The position numbers and the translations under genes are program-made. The notes under the pieces are model-generated. The model was not told where the DNA came from and made no database searches. It saw only the letters and a list, made by a program, of their open reading frames with translations. Below, one piece after another: positions 46,715 through 55,986 of a stretch of 64,000 nucleotides of DNA (positions are counted from its first letter, which is position 1; every line of letters begins with the position of its first letter). Origin of the DNA: CAVRTM01 sp963724015 (GTDB lineage Bacteria; Actinomycetota; Actinomycetes; Actinomycetales; Dermatophilaceae). Location: assembly GCA_963724015.1 (NCBI GenBank), contig CAVRTM010000004.1, forward strand, positions 682,001 through 746,000. Direction: 5' to 3'.

Positions 46715-48144
46715 ATGAGCCAAACGCGCACAGGTGACAGTTCCCGCGCGGTTCTGATGTACGTAGGTCTCCTGGGCGCTGCGGCTCTGGCGCTGCTGGT
46801 TCCTGCGATCAAATACGGCCCCCTGCCGGATGACTGGACTCCCGTCGTCGTCCTGAGCGTACTGAGCTTCCTGAGTTGGCGAACCAAAGGAGAGCGCGTA
46901 GCGGAGCGGACGGCCCTATCGTTCGCGAGCATCATCATCTTGGCCTCCGTGGCTCTCACCGGCCCTCTGGGCGCCGCCGCCGTCGGAGCCGTGTCTCCCT
47001 TGGCTGGGGTCCGCCAACAGCCGGCGCAGCAGCGAATCTTCAACGTGGCCATGAACTCGCTCATTGCGGGACTTGCGGCTTTCGTCTACGTCGGGGCCGG
47101 TGGCCTGCCTGCTCATCAAGCCGTTGCCGAGCCGGTGCCGCTGATCGAACGAGTCGGCCTGCCACTTATCGCGGCCGACCTCGCGATGTGCGTCGCGAAC
47201 GCCCTCCTGCTGGCTGGGGTCATGAGGCTTACGCGCGGGATACCCCTGCGCCGCTTCGTCACCGGCATGTTGACGTCGTCGGGGTCCGCCTACGTTGGGT
47301 ACGGCCTGATCGGCTACCTCTTCGCCATCCTCTGGGTTCCCGCTGACGTCGGGCCGTTCAGTGCACTACTGGTTCTTTCGCCGCTTGTTTGTGGCACGGT
47401 GGGCCTTTGTCCAGTACGGCGAGGAGAACAACGCGCACGAACGGACGCTGAATGCGTTGGTGGCCGCGGTGGAGACCAAGGACGCCCGCACGCGCGGCCA
47501 CAGTGCAACGCGTGGCCAGGTTGTGTGACTGATCGCCGGAGCGATGGGGCTGAACCACACCGACATCGCCTCACTGCGCTACGCGGGGATGCTGCACGAC
47601 GTCGGGCTCCTGAGCGTCCCCAGCCGAATCCTGCGCAAGGTCGATGACCTCAGCGACGCGGAGCTGGCCAGCATCCGACAGCACCCGACCAAGGGGGCGG
47701 AGATCGTGCGCGACATCCAGTTCCTCAAGCCGGCGCTGAACGGCATCGAGCACCACCACGAGCGTTTCGACGGGCGGGGCTATCCCGTCGGGTCTGGCCG
47801 GCGACGACATCCCGCTGTTTGCCCGGATCGTCGCCGTGGCCGATGCGTTCGAGTCGCTGACCACGAGCAACGCGACCGGGCGGCGTTGCCCATCCCGGAG
47901 GCGCTGGAGGAGGTCGAGCGTCGCAGTGAGACGCAGTTCGACCCGGTGGTGGTCGCGGCCCTGCGTCGTGGCCTGTCCCGCGAGCCGTGGCCCGTTGCGG
48001 ACACTGGACCTCAGCGCGGTCGCCGCTGGCGGACGTGGGTACGACCACGACGACCCGAGCCAGTCGGACTGCATGGCCGGCGTGCAGCCACGCGGTGCGG
48101 GGCCGGGCCCGTCAGTGGCGGACGTCGATGGAGGCGCGTCGTGA
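46715..48144 (+). pseudogene. Membrane HD-GYP phosphodiesterase-like gene with about five frameshifts
   Basis: The first 230 residues are intact: several membrane helices (LGAAALALLVPAI, FASIIILASVALTGPLGAAA, VGLPLIAADLAMCVANALL, GYGLIGYLFAILWV). The cytoplasmic HD-GYP domain then continues in shifting frames: ENNAHERTLNALVAAVETKD, AGMLHDVG, GIEHHHERFDGRGYP, DDIPLFARIVAVADAFESLT, PIPEALEEVERR. Breaks fall near 47385, 47515 (with an in-frame TGA), 47793, 47882 and 47985. Intact relatives degrade cyclic dinucleotides; this copy cannot make a full protein. The ancestral stop overlaps the next start (GTGA). Confidence 0.75.
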
Positions 48145-49439
48145 AGTGGCCGTCGCGGTTCGACATCGAGCAGGTGCTGGGGCTCCTCGGGCTGGTGCTG
48201 ACGCTCTCGAGCCTGATCGTCGTGCTTCGCACATCGCGGACGGAACCGCGGAGCTGCCATGGGGACTCCTGGTGGCCTTCTTCCTGGCCATTGCCGGCGG
48301 TGAGTACCTCCGGGTCGAGATGCCGGGAAGCCGGGAGACGGCACCCATCTCGGTGGCGGCCGCCCTTGCTCTGGCCATGACGGCTGACGCGCCCAAGGGC
48401 TCTCCGGCACACGCTGAGCGTGGCGACGGTGGTGACGCTGACGGCGGCCGCCATGGCCGCCGGTCTGCTGCCGCTGCCCCGCCTGACGCGCCGAGCCCCG
48501 CGCGCCCGCGTTGCCGACATCGTCGGGCGGCTGGTCAGTGTCGCGGTCGCCGCAGCTGTTGTTCCGTGGCCTGCCGGTCTGGCACGGCAAGTCGGTGCTG
48601 CAGCTCCAGGGCGGCTGGAAGGCGCACTGGCTCGCCCTCGCCATGGTGGTCGTGTCGGTCGTCGCCCTCAGCACCGAGGCCGTGGTGGCGGCGGTGGCCC
48701 GCGCCGCGCGGGACCACGCGCCGCTGCTGCGCAGCCTGATCGACGAGACCCGCGGCGCCTTCGGGCTGACGGCCGCGCTCAGCACCACCGGCGCGCTGAT
48801 CGCCCTGGCCGAGCGTCCTCTCGGCATCGTCGCCATCCCGCTCTTCCTGTTCCCGCTGCTGCTGACCCAGTTCGCCGTGCGCCGCTATGCGACGGTTCGC
48901 GCGACCTACCGTCAGACGATCCGTGCGCTGTCGCGGCTGACCGAGAGTCGGTGGCTACACCGAGGTCGGGCACGCGGCTCGGGTGGCGCACCTCTCCACC
49001 GCGATCGGGCGGGACCTCGGGCTCTCCGAGCGTGAGGTCCTCGACCTGGAGTACGCCGCGCTGCTGCACGACATCGGTCAGGTGTCGCTGACCGAGCCGA
49101 TCCCCCGCGGAGCCACGGTCATGGCGGCACCGGCCGACCAGCGCCGGATCGCCCACGACGGCGCGGAGATCGTCCGGCAGACCGGCGTGCTGGACGACCG
49201 TCGCGCAGATCCTCGAGGCGCAGACCACGCCGTACCGGCAGGTGCGCGAGTTCGACGAGGAGCTGCCGGTGGCGAGCCGGATCATCAAGGTCGCCAACGC
49301 CTATGAGGACTTCGCCGGCGAGCGGCCCGGGGCCTCGCGCAGGGAGTCGGCGATGGAGCGCATCAACCTGGGTCTCGGCTACGAGTACGACCCCTCGGTG
49401 GTCGACTCCCTCGCCCGCGTGCTGCGCCGCAACGGCTGA
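48141..49439 (+). pseudogene. Membrane HD-domain protein gene with about five frameshifts
   Basis: GTG with GGAGG upstream opens VKWPSRFDIEQVLGLLGLVL. Conserved pieces then appear in changing frames: LPWGLLVAFFLAIAGGEYLR, LSVATVVTLTAAAMAAGLLP, WLALAMVVVSVVALSTEAVV, VGHAARVAHLSTAIGRDLGL, LEYAALLHDIGQVSLTEPIP and SRIIKVANAYEDFAGERPGA. Breaks are near 48228, 48405, 48555, 48950 and 49200. The HD pair (HDIG) is present but the GYP motif is not. It and the preceding gene were once a coupled pair; both have decayed to a similar extent. Confidence 0.72.
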
Positions 49440-49504
49440 GGTTCCCGCCGCGACGGAGCGGGCGCGCAGGGGAGTTGGCGCGCCGTACCGTCGGAGGAAC
49501 GCAC

Positions 49505-49538
49505 GAGGCGGGCAGGTCCGCGAGGACCTGCCCGCCTC
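49505..49538. terminator. Terminator between the HD pseudogene and the symporter gene
   Basis: Perfect 15-bp arms GAGGCGGGCAGGTCC and complement with a GCGA loop, placed between two convergent genes. Confidence 0.75.
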
Positions 49539-49570
49539 GGCTGCGGGGCGGGAGCACTGCCCCCGTTCGC

Positions 49571-51232
49571 TCAGTGCTGGTCGGTCGTCAGCTCCGGCAG
49601 CGGCTGGACCCGGGGGTCGCCCGCGTCGACGAAGTAGTCGGGGGTGGCGGTCTTGTCCTCACCCTCGGGCGACTTCAGGGCCCGCAGGATCGGCGTGAGC
49701 ACCGTCGCCACGAGGACGTTGATGACGAACGCCGTGAAGGCGATGTAGCCCAGCTGCCCGATCAGCTCCATCGGGGCCAGCGAGCCGGCGAAGTGAGGCA
49801 CCGTCGGCGAGCTCACGTTGTAGGCCTTGAGCGTGCCGTAGACCATCGCGACGGCCCAGCCGGCCAGCAGCGCCCACCGGTGGAACCAGCGGGTGTAGAG
49901 GCCGAACACCACCGACGGGAGCGTCTGCAGGATCCAGATCCCGCCGAGGAGCTGGAAGTTGATGGCGTTCTGCTTGTCCATCGTCAGGACGAAGATCAGC
50001 GCCACGAACTTCACCAGCAGCGAGACCAGCTTGCCGACCTTGGCTTCCTGCGCGACCGTCGCGTTGGGCCGCAGCCACTCCCGGTAGATGTTGCGGGTGA
50101 AGAGGTTTGCCGCGGCGATCGACATGATCGCGGCCGGCACGAGCGCCCCGATCGCGACGGCGGCGAAGGCGACGCCGGCGAACCAGGACGGGAAGGAGTC
50201 CTCGAACAGCTGGGGGATGACCAGCTGGGCGTTGGGCTGGCCGTTCAGCCCGATCGGCTTGGTGCCGGCGGCGATCGCGACCCAGCCGAGCAGGGCCAGC
50301 AGGCCCAGGACGAAGCTGTACGCCGGCAGGATCGCCGCGTTGCGCCGGATCGTCGTCCGCGACTTGGAGGACAGCACCGCCGTGACCGAGTGCGGGTACA
50401 TGAACAGCGCCAGCGCCGACCCGAGGGCCAGGGTGCCGTAGGCCCAGTACTGCGTCGGGGCCGGGATGAACGCGCCGGTGGGCTTGCCGGTGGCCGGGTT
50501 GGTCTTGGCCATCTTGGTCTGGGCCGCGTCGAAGATGTGGCCCCAGCCGCCGTACCTGGACGGCAGGTAGATCACGGCCACGATGATGACCAGGTAGATC
50601 AGGGCGTCCTTGACGAACGCGATGAGCGCCGGCGCGCGCAGCCCGCTGGAGTAGGTGTAGGCCGCCAGCACCGCGAAGGCGATGAACAGCGGCAGGTCGC
50701 GCGCCAGCGCACTGTTGCCACCGAGCCCGATGACCTCGAGGACGGCCTCGATGCCGACCAGCTGCAGGGCGATGTAGGGCATCGTCGCCAGGATGCCGGT
50801 GACGGCGACGGCCAGGGACAGCCCGCGCGAGCCGTAGCGCCCGCGCACGAAGTCGGCCGCGGTGACGTAGCCGTGCCGGTGGCTGACCGACCACAGCCGC
50901 GACATGAACACGAAGATGATCGGGTAGACCACGATCGTGTAGGGCACGGCGAAGAACCCGCTGACCGAGCCCAGCGCGAACATCGCCGCGGGCACCGCGA
51001 TGAACGTGTACGCCGTGTAGAGGTCACCGCCGAGCAGGAACCACGTGACCCAGGTGCCGAAGCCTCGGCCACCGAGGCCCCACTCGTCCAGGCTCTCCAT
51101 GCTCTCGGCCCGTCGCCAGCGCGTGGCGAGGAAGCCCATCACGGTCACGGCCAGGAAGAGCACGATCAGGACCGTCAGGGCGACGACGTTGACGCCGGTG
51201 TTCGGGGCGGAGGCGGCGGCAAGGGCGGTCAT
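49571..51232 (-). CDS. Sodium:solute symporter, monocarboxylate type
   Basis: 553 residues with about 13 membrane helices in the SSS (SLC5-like) order. Signatures are WGLGGRGFGTWVTWFLLGGD near the N-terminus, AADFVRGRYGSRGLSLAVAV, and MSIAAANLFTRNIYREWLRP. Together with the small DUF3311 subunit this is the MctC/MctP arrangement, which imports acetate, pyruvate or propionate with Na+ or H+. Start ATG overlaps the DUF3311 stop. The C-terminal 35 residues are polar and cytoplasmic. Confidence 0.9.
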   Translation of the reverse strand: MTALAAASAPNTGVNVVALTVLIVLFLAVTVMGFLATRWRRAESMESLDEWGLGGRGFGTWVTWFLLGGDLYTAYTFIAVPAAMFALGSVSGFFAVPYTIVVYPIIFVFMSRLWSVSHRHGYVTAADFVRGRYGSRGLSLAVAVTGILATMPYIALQLVGIEAVLEVIGLGGNSALARDLPLFIAFAVLAAYTYSSGLRAPALIAFVKDALIYLVIIVAVIYLPSRYGGWGHIFDAAQTKMAKTNPATGKPTGAFIPAPTQYWAYGTLALGSALALFMYPHSVTAVLSSKSRTTIRRNAAILPAYSFVLGLLALLGWVAIAAGTKPIGLNGQPNAQLVIPQLFEDSFPSWFAGVAFAAVAIGALVPAAIMSIAAANLFTRNIYREWLRPNATVAQEAKVGKLVSLLVKFVALIFVLTMDKQNAINFQLLGGIWILQTLPSVVFGLYTRWFHRWALLAGWAVAMVYGTLKAYNVSSPTVPHFAGSLAPMELIGQLGYIAFTAFVINVLVATVLTPILRALKSPEGEDKTATPDYFVDAGDPRVQPLPELTTDQH

Positions 51233-51507
51233 CGGTGGTCCTCGTTCTTGTCAGGCTCGACCATCGGACGGTGCGGACGGGCGCGCTGGACCAGCTTGAA
51301 CGCCGCGTACGTGCACGCGGAGGCGAAGAAGACCCAGAGCATCTGGTACCAGAAGAAGAACGGCCACCCGCCCAGGCGCGGCTCGTCGTGGGCGTAGCTG
51401 GACACCCACATCAGCGCCACGATCGGCACGAGCAGCAGCACACCGGCGGCGACCAGCATCCCGGTGTGGGCCGGTGGGGCGGAGTTTCGAGGGTCAGGGC
51501 GTGGCAA
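51229..51507 (-). CDS. DUF3311 small membrane subunit of the symporter
   Basis: A 92-residue protein with two helices (LVAAGVLLLVPIVALMWVSS and WPFFFWYQMLWVFFASACTY). FFFWYQ is the DUF3311 signature; these proteins nearly always precede an SSS transporter gene and are thought to be accessory subunits. The proposed TTG start has GGAGG six bases upstream; a later ATG at 51462 has no such site. ATGA overlap couples it to the symporter. Confidence 0.82.
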   Translation of the reverse strand: MPRPDPRNSAPPAHTGMLVAAGVLLLVPIVALMWVSSYAHDEPRLGGWPFFFWYQMLWVFFASACTYAAFKLVQRARPHRPMVEPDKNEDHR

Positions 51508-51734
51508 CGTGCACCTCCGGGGGCAAGGGCCGCCTCGTCGCGGCCCACCGAGGAACGTACCCCCTTCCCGCTGGCAACACCGGGACCCCAGCACCCGTGT
51601 TGACCTGCGGGTCCGTCTGGTCAAACGCGTCTGGCGCCACCGGGTGCTGGCTACGCTGGAGGCAGGGGAACGCGCGGTGGCGCGGGTCCGCCCGGGCGGC
51701 TTCACCGCACCATTGCGCGGCGGAGGAGCGGACC

Positions 51735-52833
51735 ATGACCGGATTCATCCCGGCTGCCCGCCCACTCGTCGGTGACGAGGAGTGCCGCCGCCGTCGACCG
51801 GGTGCTGCGCAGCGGCTCGCTGGCCCAGGGGCCGGAGGTCGCCCGGTTCGAGCAGGAGTTCGCGGCACACTTCGCGCTCGGCCGACCCTGTGTCGCCGTC
51901 AGCTCGGGCACCGCGGGTCTGCACGTGGGGCTGCTGGCCAGCGGTGTCCGGGCCGGTGACGAGGTCATCGTCCCCGCGTTCACCTTCGCGGGCACCGCCA
52001 ACGCGGTCGCCCTGGCCGGAGCGACGCCGGTGTTCGCCGACATCTCGCCGGTGGACTTCTGCCTCGAGGCCACCGCCGTCGAGCAGGCGGTCACCGGGCG
52101 GACCGTCGGCATCATGCCGGTGCACCTGTACGGGCACCCCGCCGCCATGCCGGCCCTGCAGGCGGTCGCGGACCGTCACGGTCTGCAGGTCTTCGAGGAC
52201 GCCGCCCAGGCGCACGGGGCCTCGCTGCACGGCACGCCGGTGGGCGCGTTCGGCACGTTCGGGATGTTCTCGCTGTACCCGACCAAGAACATGACCAGTG
52301 GCGAGGGCGGAATGCTCGCGGTGGGCGACCCCGAGGTGGAGCGGTTGCTGCGGGTCTACCGCAACCAGGGCATGGAGCGCCGGTACGAGAACGAGGTGGT
52401 CGGCCTGAACGCGCGGATGACCGACCTCCACGCCGCGATCGGGCGCGTGCAGCTGACGAAGGTGGCGGCCTGGACCCGGCGACGCCAGGACAACGCGGCC
52501 CGTCTGGACGCCGAGCTCCGGGGGGTCACCGTGCCGACCGTCGCCGAGGGGGCGGTGCACGTCTACCACCAGTACACCGTGCGGGTGCCGCAGGACCGGG
52601 ACGGGTTCGCCCGGGCGCTGGCGCGGGAGCATCAGGTCGGGTCCGGTGTCTACTACCCGGTGCCCGTGCACCGGCTGGCGCCCTTCCGCGCGATCGCCGC
52701 TGACGCCGACCTGCCCGAGACCGACCGCGCGGCCCGTGAGTGCCTGTCCCTGCCGGTGCATCCGTCCCTCACGGACGACGACCTGGACCGCGTCATCGCC
52801 GCGGTCAACACCGTGGCCGGCGCCGGCGCCTGA
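51735..52833 (+). pseudogene. DegT/DnrJ/EryC1 sugar aminotransferase with one frameshift
   Basis: ATG with GGAGGAG upstream gives MTGFIPAARPLVGDEE, the normal family N-terminus. An extra base near 51781 then shifts the frame, and the rest continues as VDRVLRSGSLAQGPEVARFE with AVSSGTAGLHVGLLA, FEDAAQAHGASLHG, SLYPTKNMTSGEGGMLA (Schiff-base Lys) and YRNQGMERRYENEVVGLNAR. Repaired, it is a full PLP aminotransferase of about 366 residues, acting on a keto sugar for surface polysaccharide. The rml genes lie 2-4 kb away. Confidence 0.8.
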
Positions 52834-52842
52834 TCGGGTACG

Positions 52843-52884
52843 ACGAAGGGCCGCCCGCGGAGCGATCCGCGGGCGGCCCTTCGT
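52843..52884. terminator. Strong bidirectional terminator before sodN
   Basis: Perfect 19-bp arms ACGAAGGGCCGCCCGCGGA and complement with a GCGA loop, between the convergent aminotransferase and sodN genes. Confidence 0.85.
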
Positions 52885-52899
52885 TGGGGTCAGTGGTGC

Positions 52900-53304
52900 T
52901 CAGGAGGCCTTCTTGGTCTCCCAGAAGATCTCGGCGATCTGGTCGATCTTGGCGAGGAGCTCGTCGGCCTTGGCCACGTCGCTGGAGCCCTTGGTGCCGG
53001 TCGCACCGGCCAGCTTCGTCGCCTCGTTGAACAGGGTGTGCAGGTGGGGGTACTTCTCGAAGTGCGGGGCCTTGAAGTAGTCGGTCCACAGCACCCAGAG
53101 GTGGTGCTTGACCAGCTCGGAGCGCTGCTCCTTGATGAGGATCGAACGGACCTTGAACTCCTGGTCGTCCGAGGCGGCCGCCTTCTCGATGATGGCCTTG
53201 ACCGACTGGGCCTCGATGCGGGCCTGAGCCGGGTCGTAGACACCACAGGGAAGGTCGCAGTGGGCGCTGACCTCGACAGGAGCGGCAAACAAACGCTGAA
53301 TCAT
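52900..53304 (-). CDS. sodN: Nickel-containing superoxide dismutase
   Basis: 134 residues: a 14-residue propeptide (MIQRLFAAPVEVSA), then the nickel hook HCDLPCGVYDP, whose His15, Cys16 and Cys20 become residues 1, 2 and 6 of the mature enzyme. The four-helix bundle follows (ARIEAQSVKAIIEK, LVKHHLWVLWTDYFK, LFNEATKLAGATGTK). The mature hexamer dismutates superoxide in the cytoplasm. Propeptide removal requires SodX, encoded just upstream on the same strand. Expression is usually induced by nickel. Confidence 0.96.
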   Translation of the reverse strand: MIQRLFAAPVEVSAHCDLPCGVYDPAQARIEAQSVKAIIEKAAASDDQEFKVRSILIKEQRSELVKHHLWVLWTDYFKAPHFEKYPHLHTLFNEATKLAGATGTKGSSDVAKADELLAKIDQIAEIFWETKKAS

Positions 53305-53334
53305 CCGGGTTCCCTTCGCTGCGAACAGGAGCCC

Positions 53335-53704
53335 TCAACCTACTCCGCCGGGCCGCCGCCTGCGAAGGGGGTGCGGCACGCGCAGGGCGCACGGCAGCCG
53401 CAGCAGCACCAGGGCCCGGACGTCACGGGTGGGGATGGCCCCGACCAGCCAGGAGTCGACGCCCTCACGGGGGTTGTCCCGCTCCACCCACCAGCCGTGG
53501 CCTCCGTCGGGCGCCGGGCGCGCCACCCGCTTCACGGCGAGCGGGCGCGGTGCGCCGCTGTCGTCGTCGGGCAGGCGCACCAGCGCCATCCGCCCGGGGC
53601 GCGGCCGTCACGCCGTACAGCACCACCAACCGGTCGCCCTCGTGCAGCGTCGGCTCCATCGAACGGCCCCTGACGTGGGCGAGTCCCAGCTTGGGCAGGC
53701 TCAT
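53335..53704 (-). pseudogene. sodX: Nickel SOD maturation peptidase (S26 family) with one frameshift
   Basis: ATG with GGAGGAG upstream opens KLGLAHVRGRSMEPTLHEGD, with the catalytic Ser of the S26 fold, but one extra base near 53596 shifts the frame. The remainder (MALVRLPDDDSGAPRPLAVK with the catalytic Lys, then GWWVERDNP and DSWLVGAIP) lies in the adjacent frame. Repaired, it is a normal SodX of about 122 residues. SodN would stay unprocessed if the lesion were real, so a sequencing error is likely. Confidence 0.8.
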
Positions 53705-53909
53705 CCTGGCTCCTCCACGGACGGTGACGGCGGATGCCGTGATCCTGTCACCTGCCACCGGGGCGGCGCGACGACCGTTCTGTCGCCACGCGAACCGGTC
53801 AGGGGGCTGTGCCGTGGCGTGGACCCAGGGCCGGGGCGGCCGGTGGGATAACCTACAGGCGGCCCGTGGGTCAACCCCTTTCGAACAGCGCTTGAACGGA
53901 GAAGTCTCA

Positions 53910-54312
53910 GTGGGTCGCACCGTCATCACCTTCGGCACCTTCGACGTGTTCCACGTCGGTCACCTCCGGGTGCTGGAGCGGGCCCGCGAGCTCGGCGACC
54001 GGCTGGTCGTCGGGGTGTCCGCCGACGCGCTGAACTTCTCCAAGAAGGGCCGCGTCCCGGTCTTCTCCGAGGAGGAGCGGTCCGCGATCGTCGGGGGCCT
54101 GAAGGTCGTCGACGAGACCTTCATCGAGGAGAGCCTGGAGCAGAAGCGCGAGTACATCGAGCGCTACGGCGGCCGACGTGCTCGTCATGGGCGACGACTG
54201 GGCCGGCAAGTTCGACGACCTCGGCGACATCTGCAAGGTCGTCTACCTGACCCGCACGCCGTCGGTCTCCACCACCGCGTTGATCGAGAAGATCTCCACC
54301 GCCGGCTCCTGA
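53910..54312 (+). pseudogene. TagD-like cytidylyl/adenylyltransferase with one frameshift
   Basis: GTG with GGAGAAG upstream gives RTVITFGTFDVFHVGHLRVL, with the nucleotidyltransferase HxGH motif, then RVPVFSEEERSAIVGGLKVV. After RYG an extra G near 54172 shifts the frame; ADVLVMGDDWAGKFDDLGDI and RTPSVSTTALIEKI (the second nucleotide motif) continue in the next frame. Repaired length is about 133 residues, as in glycerol-3-phosphate cytidylyltransferase. It lies beside rhamnose synthesis genes, which fits a wall-polymer role. Confidence 0.8.
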
Positions 54313-54390
54313 GCCCGGCGCCGGCCAGGTCCCGCACGTCCGCCACGTCCGGGCCGCGTCGACCCGAAGCCGGGCGGGTCCCGCCGTGGG

Positions 54391-54996
54391 TCAGCCGCGG
54401 GACGCGAGCTCCCTCCTCAGGGCGAGGCAGTCGTCGTACCGCGGGAGCAGGCCCTGCTCGCCGGCCCGGGACAGGGTGGGCGCCGCGGCGTCCTTCGGCG
54501 ACAGCAGCGGCTCCAGGCCCTCGGGGAAGACCAGGCCCAGCTCGGGATCGAGCGGGTGGATGCCGTGCTCGCGGGTCGGCGAGTAGACGCTGGAGCACAG
54601 GTAGGTGACCGTCGAGTCGTCCTCGAGGGCGCAGATCGCGTGGCCCAGCCCCTCCGACAGGTAGACCGAGCGACGGTCCACCGTGTCCAGCAGCACGCTG
54701 TCCCACTGGCCGAAGGTCGGCGAGCCGGTGCGGATGTCGACGATGAAGTCCAGGAACGACCCGGCGACGGCGGTGACGTACTTGGCCTGCGAGGGCGGGA
54801 CGTCGGCGAAGTGCACGCCGCGGACGGTGCCGCGCGAGGACACGGAGGTGTTGGTCTGCTCGATCCGCAGCCGGTGCCCGACGTGCTCGGCCAGGTGGTC
54901 GGCGCGGAAGGACTCCAGGAACACCCCACGGTCGTCGCGGAACTGCCGGGGCGTGACCTCCCACGCCCCTTCGACCTTCAGCGGACGGATCTGCAT
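54391..54996 (-). CDS. rmlC: dTDP-4-dehydrorhamnose 3,5-epimerase
   Basis: A 201-residue cupin. Conserved parts are FRDDRGVFLESFRADHL, NTSVSSRGTVRGVHFADVPP (catalytic His) and the acidic pair region GSFLDFIVDIRTGSPTFGQW. Tyr-containing LSEGLGHAICALEDDSTVTY and PTREHGIHPLDPELGL follow. It epimerises dTDP-4-keto-6-deoxyglucose to the L-rhamnose configuration. Its ATG overlaps the rmlA stop by one base (TGATG), so the pair is co-translated. Confidence 0.93.
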   Translation of the reverse strand: MQIRPLKVEGAWEVTPRQFRDDRGVFLESFRADHLAEHVGHRLRIEQTNTSVSSRGTVRGVHFADVPPSQAKYVTAVAGSFLDFIVDIRTGSPTFGQWDSVLLDTVDRRSVYLSEGLGHAICALEDDSTVTYLCSSVYSPTREHGIHPLDPELGLVFPEGLEPLLSPKDAAAPTLSRAGEQGLLPRYDDCLALRRELASRG

Positions 54997-55871
54997 CAGG
55001 CGTCCTTCCCCTCGCTCAGCAGCCGGTGCAGGTAGACGCCGTAGCCGCTCTTGACCTGCTCGTCGGCCAGCACCGCGAGCTGGTCGTCGGTGAGCCAGGC
55101 GTTGCGCCAGGCCACCTCCTCCACGCAGCCGATCTTGTGCCCCTGGCGGGCTTCGATCACGTTGACGAACTGGCTGGCCTCCAGCAGCCCCTGGAACGTC
55201 CCGGTGTCGAACCACGCCGTGCCGCGAGGCAGGACGGTCACCGTGAGGTCGCCCCGGCGCAGGTAGGCCTCGTTGACGCCGGTGATCTCCAGCTCGCCCC
55301 GCTCGGAGGGCTTGAGGTCACGGGCGATCCCGACGACGTCGTTGTCGTAGAAGTACAGGCCTGGCACGGCGAAGGAGGACTTGGGCTCCGCGGGCTTCTC
55401 CTCGATCGAGAGCACCGTGCCGTCGCGGTCGAACTCCACCACGCCGTACGCCGTGGGGTCGGACACCCGGTGGGCGAACACGTGGCCGCCGCTGATCTGG
55501 GTGTTGGCCCGCAGCGCGGTGCCGAGGCCGGTGCCGTAGAAGATGTTGTCCCCGAGGACCAGCGCGACGCTGTCGGCCCCGATGAAGTCGGCGCCGATCA
55601 GGAAGGCCTGCGCCAGGCCGTCCGGGCTGGGCTGCACGGCGTAGTCGATCGACATGCCCCACGCGCTGCCGTCGCCGAGCAGCTGGACGAACTGGTCACG
55701 GTCGTGCGGGGTGGTGATGACCAGGACCTCCCTGATGCCCGCCATCATCAGCGTCGAGAGGGGGTAGTAGACCATCGGCTTGTCATAGACCGGCATCAGC
55801 TGCTTGCTGATGCCGCGGGTGATCGGGTGCAGCCTCGTGCCCGAGCCGCCGGCCAGGATGATTCCCTTCAT
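54996..55871 (-). CDS. rmlA: Glucose-1-phosphate thymidylyltransferase
   Basis: 291 residues with the nucleotide-binding signature GIILAGGSGTRLHPITRGIS and KQLMPVYDKPMVYYPLSTLM. Metal-binding LVLGDNIFYG, EEKPAEPKSSFAVPGLYFYD and a late WFDTGTFQGLLEAS are also present. It makes dTDP-glucose, the first step of dTDP-L-rhamnose synthesis. It is divergent from rmlD across about 110 bp. The second enzyme, RmlB, is not in this window. Confidence 0.95.
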   Translation of the reverse strand: MKGIILAGGSGTRLHPITRGISKQLMPVYDKPMVYYPLSTLMMAGIREVLVITTPHDRDQFVQLLGDGSAWGMSIDYAVQPSPDGLAQAFLIGADFIGADSVALVLGDNIFYGTGLGTALRANTQISGGHVFAHRVSDPTAYGVVEFDRDGTVLSIEEKPAEPKSSFAVPGLYFYDNDVVGIARDLKPSERGELEITGVNEAYLRRGDLTVTVLPRGTAWFDTGTFQGLLEASQFVNVIEARQGHKIGCVEEVAWRNAWLTDDQLAVLADEQVKSGYGVYLHRLLSEGKDA

Positions 55872-55917
55872 GGGCCGAAGGCTAGCAACGAAGCCGATGG
55901 GCTCAGGGGAGGTCGGT

Positions 55918-55986
55918 TAGCCTGCGGCCATGCGATCTGCGTGCCCATCCCTGGCTGTCCCCGAGCGCCCGGCGACCTCCCGATGA
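55918..55986 (+). promoter_or_regulatory. Leaderless 18-codon leader ORF in front of rmlD
   Basis: TAGCCT at 55918-55923 lies exactly six bases before ATG 55930, which opens MRSACPSLAVPERPATSR. Its TGA (55984-55986) overlaps the rmlD ATG (ATGA). rmlD itself lacks a Shine-Dalgarno, so its translation probably depends on ribosomes ending the leader. The peptide matches no known regulatory leader. Confidence 0.45.

Noticed and set aside
46413..49439. Hidden RiPP maturase near the WNWN peptides
   Set aside because: All six frames show only HD-domain and membrane segments; no CxxxCxxC radical SAM, YcaO, lanthionine synthetase or P450 heme motif was seen.
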